DNA of 64,000 nucleotides from positions 124,001 to 188,000 of the forward strand of contig JAMXDE010000067.1 of the NCBI GenBank assembly GCA_026770025.1, written 5' to 3'. Made by a program: the position numbers and the translations under genes. How positions within the stretch are numbered: position 1 is the stretch's first letter; the number at the start of each line of letters is the position of its first letter. The notes beneath the pieces were generated by a model, which was not told the DNA's origin, made no database searches, and saw only the letters and a list, made by a program, of their open reading frames with translations. This DNA is from Craspedostauros australis (taxonomy: Eukaryota > Bacillariophyta > Bacillariophyceae > Mastogloiales > Achnanthaceae). Shown piece by piece: positions 40,040 to 49,610 of this stretch.

Positions 40040-42922
40040 TTATGGCTGATCGACAGTCCAAGATTGACTGGATAGCATGGCTTCGGTTGCTTCGCTGGAC
40101 CTTCTGGCCTGCTTTCTGCGGCTTGACCTTGCTGGTCTTCTGAATCGCGATAGAGCTTTTCGAAGGAATTGACGCGTTCGAGGATCGTACCATCGCCGGG
40201 CGTGTCGAGATCTGTTCATGCTATCGATGATGCCGTCGGTCACAGCGCTTGTTGACGCTACCGTTCCGTGGCGCACCGGAGCTGCATTAGGTTCACTGGA
40301 AAGACGCCAATGCCTTTGATCTCTTTGATGATGGTGGTGGTGATGCTGTTGTTGATGTTGTTGTTGTTGCTGCTGACGCATGGCACTCAGATACTGTTCA
40401 GCAATGACTCCTCTGGGCTTAGAATCGGTTGCGGTACGATTGATGTCTATGGAGTCAATCCCATCCATCAGGCCGCTGATGCTGCTGCCACCGCTGCTGC
40501 CGCCGCTACTCGTGGACAGGGAACTGGAAAAGGGCACCCAGTCCGGAGGTGCCGAATTGCCGCTGTAAGAGCTGTTAATCTCGCCATGACATTCGTCGCA
40601 GTCGCCAATGCCCTTACTACCACCGTGCGAGCGCTCTTGGTCATCACACACTCGAGTTTCCGAGATGTAAGCGTGTTCGGAGAGGAAACAGGCGATTTCC
40701 TCCAAGATCTGGAGCGTATCTGAATCGCGTTCGATCTTGGATTGCTCAAAGAAGGTTTCCAGAAAGGGATCAATAGCGTAGGTCCAATGGTCGATATTGT
40801 TGGACGGCGTTTTGCCTGCAAGGCTGGTTGCGGTCGCTGCGTGGATTGTGGAGGAGGAGGGGATCGCGAGGCTGCGTTGGTGTTCGTTGGCTTCGGTTGC
40901 GTGCTTCCTTGCCAGCTGTATTCGTATGGATCTCGTGACCGCTTGCAGCATCTTGGTGTAAAAAGCGCCACGGTTCTCTACCTTGGTCATGTGCCGCACC
41001 AGAACACCGTATTGCTTTGACAATTCTCCATGCGCGTTGTCATAGATGACGACCTCCGCCATGAGGTTGCTGACCTGCAGGCAAGGCGCCAGCATAAGCT
41101 GCGGAGGACCTGACTTGACGTAGAGGTAGTAGTCCTCGGAGCGCCTTGGATGGATTGGGATGGTGATGTTGATCCAAGTCTCTGCCGCATCCAGGAATCC
41201 CTGAGCTGGTACGCTGGGTATGCTTTCAATGGGGCTTGCCCAAAGCACTCGCCCTCCATCAAAGGGCAAGTTGTTGTGGTCGTGGATGCATTTCCCAACC
41301 TCGTGCGCGACGACATAGAACTCACCCCGCCGGATGAAGCTATGGGTATTCAACGACCAAGAGCCTTGGCAATGGGGAGAGTCAGCAGTTGATTCAGATT
41401 TAGCGATTGAATCAATGATCGAGTGAAGCCGGTTCGGTGGGGGTGTGGCCAGTGGCCACCCCATCGAGAAGAATGACGTTGAGAAAATTAAGAAAGGACG
41501 AGAGACACAGAGTGAGTTGGAAGATACTACTCTAAGTCGTCGTATGTGCGTGAGCAGAAGGAGGTAAGGTGTGGAACGATACATTCATCCCGTGGAGTGA
41601 ACGTATCGAGAAGGCATGATTCCAAGAATCGTGGGAGCCCTGCTACCATGCACCGCGGGTATGCAGCACAGAGGGGCACGAGCGTACCAATACGATGCGA
41701 AAGTATCCTCACGGACGGACGTCCAAGTGCATCCGTACGATACGAACATACGGTGCGAACATACAACATGAGGATACGACAGGATAGCATCGCAACATCG
41801 TCATGACAGCTCACCTGTCAGGGTGATGGAATGTGTGCGTCCTCGAAAGTGCGGTATCTTGGGGCCTCGTCGCACATCGCTGAAATCTCCGATGCGAGTG
41901 TTGGTGTTAGTATCGTCGTTGCCAGTTGCCGCAGGTGCATTCGCAGTACGACGGTTTGCTCGTTCGTTGTTGCGACGGCTGTGGCGGTTGTAACGGGTGG
42001 ACGCATAACTCCTCCGGATCGTTGGCCCTCGTCTCTTCGATGTCGTGTATTCCCCAGTCCCGTGCCATGATTTGAAGGCAATCTTCATGCATATCTCCGA
42101 CAAACAGAGGTCATCTTGCATGGCCTTGCACGACTTGGAGGCGCTCCTCGCATCGAGAACCGAGAGGTAGGAAGCGATCTTTTGCTTGAGGCATTGCGGC
42201 AGGTGCTGTATCGACGTGCTTCCCGAACGCGGCGTATGCTCGGTGTGCTTGATATGCTGGACGTGTCGATCTGACTCTTCCGTCTGGTCTTCCTGGCCAT
42301 GCTCTTGCCGATGAGTCTGGGGAACAGTCTGAAGAACAGCCTGGCCACTCTGATCAGCAAGGTCGTCGACCACCTTCTCTCCGGATGCACTTTCATCATC
42401 AACGAGTGGACCGGCGCACGATGGATCAACAGGGTTGCTCATCTGATGGCCAGGGGAGGCTGCGGAAAGCGAGGCAACAGGGAGGTGGGCGACGGAAGAC
42501 ATGCTCGGGGAGGGATGCTCGAATGCGTACGCGCGCCAATACTCATGGACGCCTGGGGCGCTAGGATGGATAGGTGAAAGCCGGAGGGAGTAATTCGCCG
42601 TCGGTGTCACCTTTGCGTCTTTCTTCGCATCAACAGCAATACTGCTCAGGAACAGATTCCATAAATCTGTAGCTGTGGCTATGACTGAGTATTGGTATGA
42701 TACTGCTATTGCTGTTGATGCTGCTGACGTTGTTGATGTCGTTGATGTCGTTGGTGGCAGGTTTGTGACGAAAAGAGGAAGGCCAAAAGTTGTTGTCCCC
42801 GAGTTGCTTCTTGAGTTTGTGGGATTTAGGTGCCCAATCATCGCGATCTGATCGCCAAACACGATGCGCTCACTGCATAGCGTCTTCTCATCCTCTTGGG
42901 AAGCGCGGTAAAGACACCACAT
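40040..42922 (-). CDS. F-box-like protein, probably two exons
   Basis: Exon 1 42922-41815 and exon 2 41529-40040, joined across a proposed GTGAGC...AG intron (41814-41530) in matching phase, give about 865 aa. Exon 1 (disordered first ~230 residues) ends with an F-box-like motif, LPQCLKQKIASYLSVLDARS then ASKSCKAMQDDL, which would recruit substrates to an SCF ubiquitin ligase. Exon 2 encodes a globular region (SFIRRGEFYVVAHEVGKCIH, then INITIPIHPRRSEDYYLYVK) that I do not recognise, followed by Gln/His-rich and basic tails. If the intron is wrong, these are two genes: 373 aa (41801-42922) and 514 aa (40040-41584). It is the first gene inside the spacer of the inverted duplication. Confidence 0.55.
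41530..41814 (-). other. Proposed intron in the F-box-like gene
   Basis: On the minus strand CAG|GTGAGC starts the intron just before the exon 1 frame closes. The acceptor TTAGAG|TA keeps phase 1 and joins TLT to VVSSNS. The pyrimidine tract before the acceptor is weak, so the acceptor is uncertain. Confidence 0.45.
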
Positions 42923-43978
42923 GTGTCGATTTGTACTTTATTCACGCTTGAAGCGTGTTGTGCCGTGCTTTGTTCGTTCGGATCATCGACTCATGCGACT
43001 ACTAGAGCACGCCTTTCCCGTGTCGGCGTGATGTTGCGCTTATTGATGTGCGTGCCCTGGGCGTTGTCCAGCACCATGTGAACGTGCCAATGACGTCCGC
43101 TTTGCTCTCCTTCCATCCCCTCGTGTCTGCTCCAAGACATCCCCATTCCCATACACGCGACGTCACATTGCCTCCTTTCCGCCGTGACAGCCCTTCGGCT
43201 CAATCGCCCCTTGCTTTTCAAGAGGGTCCTTGCTTCGCATTCGTTGTTCGTGCTGGTGCGTGCCTTCGTGCCGGAACAACTCTCGAACGTGTGGGTGTTT
43301 TTTTTTTTTCGCGCCACAATTCATTGCTGCGCAGCACTCCAACAAACATGCATCGTCTCATCATACTCTTGCCCAGTGTACTTCGGTTCTTCACTCGTCA
43401 CTCTCCACACCCGTGACGAAAGTGAGCATGTTCGTTCGCAGGGGGGTAGGCAGCATCATGTCCTCCCTTTCCTGTCCTGATAGGCACGCGTCGTTGCGTG
43501 ATGAACCCTGCTCGTGTCGCTCCCCTGCTCGTGTCGCTCTCATCGTCGGCTGTTGCTGTCAACATCCTCCCACCCCTCCGCTCAACGTGCGTGTGATTGC
43601 ACAGTCCAGATGCTTCCCTGGTGTTTTCGTTCGTTTCATTAGGACACACTCGGATTGTTTTGCGCAAGCAACAGTGTCTGGTTGCCTAGTCCATCCTCTT
43701 GTGATCCAGGAAGGATGTCACCCCACGTGGACGAAGCTCCTTCGTCGTTTTTTCCACAACGGCTTTCCAGTGGGTCCGAGATGCATCGTTGGCAAATAGT
43801 GTTCCCCACAGTAAAGCAGAGCACTTACACGATGAACCAGTCAGCGCGATGCTGTGCTTGCCTTTTTCAAACCAGGACACCAAACACGAACTCACTACTA
43901 CAGACAAGGGAGGACATCAACAATTAACATTTTATGCTTGTTAAATTCTGGCTATTTGTTACTGCTACTTGGGACGGC
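42923..43978. other. Intergenic region, no supported gene
   Basis: Between the F-box-like gene start and the transposase 3' end. It holds a poly-T run at about 43298-43310 and several overlapping short frames without recognisable features. If the transposase belongs to a full DNA transposon, one end should lie here, but I found no terminal inverted repeat. Confidence 0.45.
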
Positions 43979-45008
43979 CTAATTAGTAGTGTTTGTGTGT
44001 TGTGCATCTGCTTGGGCGATGGCACGTTCGCGTGCTTCTTGCATGGCGACAACAACGTCAAACGAGGGGAAGCCGTTGCTCAGTTCAATTTGGGTGAGGA
44101 TGGCAACCGCGTTGAATGCAAGGCGATGCTTGTCCACGTGGTGCCGCCACTTCAGGTGCATGCATTGCCAGTGCTTGATTCGCCTGTTGACCGTTTCGTG
44201 GCGGCACCGCATGATCCCATCTGCACGAAATGTTGGGGGAAAGACACACGGGTCCCCACGGTATCCGGCATCTGCAACGACGACTTCGTGCTGCACTAAT
44301 TTCGGTTTTAGTCCCAGACGGAAGATCGAAAGATCGTTCAACAGGCCACACGGGAAAGGCCCATTCGCCCAAACAATCTCGCCAGTAGAGATCGCAACAG
44401 CCAACTCATAGCGCACACCAGCAGCGCGAAACTTGAACGAGTACCACTTCTGGCTAAACGGTTTCGGTTCGGTGATTCGCATGTCGGTCCCGTCAACAGT
44501 GACAAGAGCTTTTGCATCGTGACTTGCGCCAACGAAACGACGGTTCCAGACAATCTGTCAATTGGAGCGGTACCACGAGGAAGAAAAAATTAGAAGCTTG
44601 TGTGAGTGAATGGAGTGAAAATAATTTTGTGTCGCAGTTCGGTTTTGAGATTTATTTAGTACTTACGATTCGATCTTTAACGGTTTCAACGGCTGCCATC
44701 ATAAGCCACATCCATTTGCGAAGTGTTTTTGCCGAACACTTGCACACAGCGGCTAACGCAGTCTCAGACACGTACAGACGAAGAAACGCGCACGTCCAAA
44801 GGAGATGTTTTGGTTCGGCCGCGCGTGGCAGAGCTCGAGCGTCTGCGAGCTCGTTCCACAAGATGTGCACGATGTCAGGATGCGTCCCAAACACAGACGC
44901 GAACTGTCGCAATGACTCCATGGAAAGATTGTTTGTAAGCATGCCTCTTGGGCGAGACCCAATCAGCCCGAAACCAACAGTCGCGAACGTTCCATGAGGG
45001 AGTAACAT
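43979..45008 (-). CDS. PIF/Harbinger-type DDE transposase, two exons
   Basis: Exon 1 45008-44667 and exon 2 44554-43979, joined in phase 0 across a 112-base GTAAGT...CAG intron, give 305 aa. The N-terminal third is a helical region with a helix-turn-helix-like end (LYVSETALAAVCKCSAKTLR). The nuclease part is of the DDE_Tnp_4 type: the first Asp in VTVDGTDMRI, the second in VVVADAGYRGD and the Glu in RHETVNRRIK, so all three acidic residues are kept. The motif GLLNDLSIFR is also typical. It cuts and pastes the element or, if domesticated, is HARBI1-like. The frame is intact, suggesting recent activity or selection. A divergent gene of unknown function upstream may be its partner. Confidence 0.83.
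44555..44666 (-). other. Intron of the transposase gene
   Basis: 112 bases, GTAAGT donor and TTGACAG acceptor on the minus strand. Splicing joins VKDRI to IVWNRRFVGASHDAK and supplies the first catalytic Asp region. Confidence 0.82.
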
Positions 45009-45713
45009 GTTTGTATTGTTGCGAATTGTGAGCTCTTGCGCCTCCTTGAATTATCAAAATGAAGCGAAAACCAACAATGTCAACGTTGTAACCGTTGAAA
45101 TAGTAGACATAGTGCGCAAATAAACTGCAACTTGGTAAGGAGGAACCAGCGTTTCTCCGCGAACTCTGCGTGTCTCCTGGTAGACCAGTTGTTGTCGCCC
45201 TGTCGCTGTTGGGGAGCTGATCACGCGCTGTGTTCACCAGGGCGTGCAAGTCGCAGAGAAGGCAAGACAAGCGTTTCGTTGTCCCGCAACGTCACTGTCA
45301 ATTGCGCTTCGTCGCGCCCAAGGGCACCAAACAAGCCACAACCCAACGGAAAGCAAGGACACATTCTTGTATCCGTTGCCGAATAAAACATCATCATCTT
45401 GTGTGTATCCACGACTTCTTGGAGGAGGGCACGTGCGCGGTTCTGTTCGTCCTCCACTGTAACCAAGGAGCACTAAGCGCAGAGACATGTTGTTTGAAGC
45501 GGTTGGTCATCCTGCGCGATGGCTCATCCCTGACTGCGCGGTGCTGTCCTCCTATTTACGGATCCCAGCAAACAGTTGTGCGCGGTATGATGAATGATTG
45601 ACCTTCATTCATGAGTATACAATTATGGACAGCAGGCTTCACCTTGAGATCCAACACATGTCGTGTCTAGGTCTTGTGCAAGTCGCGCTCCCGTCGAGCT
45701 CGTGTCCATGTCG

Positions 45714-45864
45714 GTTGCTCGTCGACTCCCCTCGTTTGCTCGTCGACTCCCCTCGTTTGCTCGTCGGACGCGCCTCGTTTGCTCGTCGACTCCCCCTCGT
45801 TTGCTCGTCGATTCCCCAAGTTTGCTCGTCGATTCCCCAAGTTTGCTCGTCGATTCCCCTCAAG
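45714..45864 (+). repeat. Minisatellite array 1, unit TTTGCTCGTCGAYTCCCC
   Basis: About seven tandem units of 20-22 bases, each holding TTGCTCGTCG. The third unit differs (GGACGCGCC). The unit core GCTCGTCGA is partly palindromic (TCGA). Confidence 0.92.
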
Positions 45865-46176
45865 TGTGGACTATTTCTGTACTTTCGACACGTCCCATAC
45901 GACAAAATCATTTACAGCAACATGTCGCAGTATCGTAGATGACAAGGTTGCGATGCAAAACTCTCATGTCAATTGTGTTTCCGAACGCAGCTTTCAATCA
46001 ACATCAACCACTTAAGCTGAACAACACAAGCTGCATGTCTCATCTGTCTTATCAATTTTTCATTTCTGCATCATACTGCAGGTAAAAAGACAACTATACC
46101 CGATGCATTAGCTTGATCAACTATCACCCCCATGTCGCAGTGCCAAATCCGCGGTATTTTGGGCTGATTTAGTGTC

Positions 46177-46294
46177 CTTTGCTCGTCGATTCCCCAAGTT
46201 TGCTCGTCGATTCCCCTCGTTTGCTCGTCGGACGCGCCTCGTTTGCTCGTCGACTCCCCCTCGTTTGCTCGTCGATTCCCCAAGTTTGCTCGTC
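46177..46294 (+). repeat. Minisatellite array 2, same unit as array 1
   Basis: About five and a half units. The order of unit variants (GATTCCCCT, GGACGCGCC, GACTCCCCC, GATTCCCCA) repeats that of array 1, so one array is a copy of part of the other. They are separated by about 310 bases of unrelated sequence. Confidence 0.92.
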
Positions 46295-46948
46295 TACGCT
46301 GATCCTGTCTCATGCGTGTCGCACATACATGTCGTGTCGTTGTCTATCCAAACACATTCCACTTAGAGGCACATGGTGACAAGCACGCGAACCTCACATC
46401 ATTGTCTCAACGGATCGAAGCACATGGTGAAGAGCCAAAGCGTCAAAGTGGTAGTGACACGTGCATGCTCCGAGCGAGTGCGGCGCACGCAAAGAGAACC
46501 ATGTGTATCCCAAAATTTCGACTCATAGGAGCCGTCCCAAACCGTACGTTGTGCGTTGGGTCTAGCCTAGTATTGTATATACACTCATCTTCGAAGGTGT
46601 ATATTTATGTAACGTACACTTAGACATGTACATATTGTTATAAAATATATATTCCTTTTATAAGATATAATCATTCCTTCTCGAACGCGGGATCGACTAG
46701 GCTTGTAGCATGCGTTGGACGCTAGTGGAGGGGAGTAGCTCCACATGGGATGATCACGCTGCAACACGGTGATGGATAGTGCGGATGCTGTGCATGACAA
46801 GCTTGTTGATCACCACATGATGAAAACGAACACAGGAGGAAGCCTCGGAATGCAGCAACACTCTTCGTTTCATAAAACGCATCCAGATAGCATTCGCATA
46901 ACTGTCTCAAACGCTCCCCCACCATTCGCCAGTAAGTAACAGTCAAAC

Positions 46949-48919
46949 ATGCCGAGGAAGGCCGGTGTCGCGAAGCTGGATGACGGCGATGGAGCCGAAT
47001 GGAACGAGCGACTGTATTCGCAGATCCGTGACCTGCGGGCGAAGATCGAGAGCGGGGCGATCCCCATGACAACACCGGCAAGAGTCGTTTGGGAGGAAAA
47101 CTCGGAGTTGCGGTTCTTGTCCAAGCGCAACTTTCCACGCAACCTTCGGAACCTCCGGAACTCTGTGAAGAGGAATCGCGCGAAGAAGGCCACCAACGAC
47201 GGTACGTGTCTGGGTGGTATCGCCATGCAGAATGTCAACCCATGAAGCAGGAGTTCTCATCACCCGTCACTCACCTTTCTCAGTGCGCATGGACACGAAA
47301 TTCTCCCCCAACGTTTCCGATCTTGTTGCCAACGCCACTGAATTCAAACAACGATTCGACGAAACCATCACGAAAGTCGCAAAGCAAAAGCCGGAAGAAG
47401 CGAAGGAAACGATGAGCGCTTTCTCTCGTATGGCTTATGGCCGGGAACCATCCAACGAAATCCCGATGGCGACAACTGTCTTGCCGCCCGCCCCGCCGAT
47501 CGCGGCGCACATCCCCACCCATCCGTCCCCAGCCCTCAGACCCGTGTACAATGCAGTGAACAGGATGACTGCTGCTCCTCCTGAGCCCTCATCTGTTCCT
47601 GTTCTTCCGCCACCCGTGCCTTCTCCCCATGCTGCTGCTCTTCCCGCCTCTGCTGCAGGTCGCATGCTCGTGAACAACGCCGCCACTGGGACACCCTTGC
47701 AAGAGGGTCCCAGTCGTGGGCACGCGATTTCAGCTTGGATGAACAGAAACAGTGACATTTTCTTGCCTGCTGTACGTCATGCCTACTGCCCAGAAGGACT
47801 TGGTGAGGTCTTCGAAATCACTTTCGAACTCCCAGGAGGGACATGCTACGGTGACGTAGACGTGGCAATCAAGGAGCGCGGGCGAGTGCTGGAGGTCAGG
47901 ATCCGTCAGAACCAAGAACTTGGGTCATCCAGGGCTATTGACAAGGAGCTGGTTGACCTCCTAAATGAGTCGCGTCCCTCCCTTGCTCTTGTCCGGTCTT
48001 TTCGCGGGCAACGCGAGCGGAGCGAGTCGTACGCGCTTGCCGTCCGCAACATGTGCCGCGGATGCTCGCAGCCTGTTCGCGTACACAAGGAGCTCCTCCC
48101 CATCCAAGTGAGCGACAGATTTGAGATGACCCCCGACAATGCCATGCACGGGATCGACTTTCTGAACCCATCATTGAACATCAACGACCGCGAAAGCGAG
48201 GTGCGCACTGATGCGCCTCTGCTCATTGTTCGCTTGGTGCCGGTGTACAGCACAAATCCTGTGACACACACAGCAAAAAACTTGGCACGCTACAGACGCA
48301 AACAAACAATGAACCATAACGTCGGAGTCGCGAAGAGCGACGATGGCTTTTCTTCATCTGACGAGGACGAGTTGTTGTTGATCCCCTCTTCTGCTCGTGT
48401 GCCATTGGCTCGTGCGCCAACTGCTCGTGCACCACCTGCTCGTGCTCGCCGAGGAACCCGTTTCGGAAGGTCTGGAAACGTAAGCAAGTCCCTGCGAAAA
48501 CAAGATCGTTTGTTGTTCATGACTCGATCATTTTGACTCACACATCTGTTTTCTTTTCCACCGCACAGTTCCCTCGCAAAAAATCCACTCATGTGGCTGT
48601 GGACATGACGAAGACGGCTGCTCGTGCTTCGCGCCGTTCTGTTTCTCGCGGACGCGCTCGTCGCGCTCCAGAACGCCCTGTTCCTTCCATCCCGACTTCT
48701 TTCCAGATTCCCGCACCTGTTCCCTCAGCTGTTCCCTCCAGCGCCCGCCAACCGCGAATCGCAAAAACCAAACGCCGCAGACGTGCTCCAGAATTGATTG
48801 ACCTGATCGCCGCTAGCGACAGCGACAGCGAAAGCGAGGACGAATACGACTACGAAGAAGAGGAGAACTTCGACGAAGACGAAGACGAAGACGAAGACGA
48901 AAGCACACAGACCGAGTAG
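46949..48919 (+). CDS. Three-exon gene of unknown function, possibly the transposon's second protein
   Basis: Exons 46949-47201, 47284-48479 and 48569-48919, with short introns of 82 and 89 bases (GTACGT...CAG, GTAAGC...CAG) in matching phases, give about 599 aa. The N terminus (MPRKAGVAKLDDGDGAEWNE, then RVVWEENSELRFLSKRNFP) is a small charged helical domain. A Pro/Ala-rich linker follows, then a globular domain (LGEVFEITFELPGGTCYGDV and VLEVRIRQNQELGSSRAI). The C terminus has Arg-rich patches that should be nuclear signals (KTKRRRRAPE) and ends in an Asp/Glu run. I do not recognise the family. It is divergent to the Harbinger-type transposase; such elements typically carry a second DNA-binding protein gene, so a partner role is possible. 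Confidence 0.7.
47202..47283 (+). other. Intron 1 of the three-exon gene
   Basis: 82 bases, GTACGT donor and TTTCTCAG acceptor; joins codon phase 1 to give KKATND-VRMDTK. Confidence 0.75.
48480..48568 (+). other. Intron 2 of the three-exon gene
   Basis: 89 bases, GTAAGC donor, pyrimidine-rich TTTTCTTTTCCACCGCACAG acceptor, phase 0; joins FGRSGN to FPRKKSTHV. Confidence 0.75.
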
Positions 48920-49610
48920 ATGACCCCCAAAACACACACAAACAACAATAACACATTTAGCGAATACATGGATTAGCCGTGATCAAACAATGCTGATGGG
49001 ATGACTATGGTAGTACGTTGTAGACAATCGACGTGTCCGACACGGACTACTTGGACTACTGATGGAGTCCCATAGGAAAACGACGCCTATAACGTATTTA
49101 CCGCGCTTCCCTTGTGGGGTCCTCTCCCTCAGCGGCTCATGGTGGTACGACACGAGGAAAGTGGAGAAACGCTTCCTCGTTCCCAGTCGTGGCACCATGC
49201 CGACTCTCGTTTCAGTCGTGATACGCTTCACAAACCACAGAGCCCCAAAACCCACCAGTACCACTCCAGCAATGAAGGGAGGGGGATCATAGTGGCTGGA
49301 GGGTATAGAATAGAGTGCAGAGTGCAAAGTGTAGAGCGTAAAGTAAGGTGATGGTGGAGGAGAGGAGAGCGACCTGCTATGTGACAACATTTTGGTGGTT
49401 GGCAATGGTGGTACTCTCGAGATCGTATGGTTTTGAGTAGACCACAGTACTTTACTATACTCCCACGCAGAACAGAGAGAGAGAGGGACAAAGACAGAGA
49501 GGAGAGTTGTTGCACTAGTAACCTACCTGGAGGGTTGCACACTTTACCACAGAGTACGAGCACATGCAATGAATCTCATCATGCTGGTGCCTTGCGCTAC
49601 TATTGGTATT
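48920..49610. other. Intergenic region, no gene seen
   Basis: Convergent space between the three-exon gene (+) and the SAP-domain gene (-). Includes a GA-rich run near 49473-49505. No inverted repeat matching the far side of the transposase was found. Confidence 0.5.

Larger units (their letters stand above)
45009..46948. other. Region between divergent transposase and three-exon gene, with two repeat arrays
   Basis: Bidirectional upstream region of nearly 2 kb. It holds two arrays of a ~20-base repeat (listed) and an AT-rich stretch near 46565-46670. Frames that run through the arrays (for example 45598-45942) are repeat artefacts. Confidence 0.55.

Noticed and set aside
45598-46015. Arg/Ser/Leu-rich frames through the 20-base repeat arrays
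   Set aside because: Translation of a minisatellite; all three frames stay open because the unit lacks stops.
48920-49060. Possible terminal inverted repeat of the Harbinger-like element
   Set aside because: A nine-base match (CCGTGTCGG) with 43018-43026 exists, but it does not extend and no target duplication is seen.
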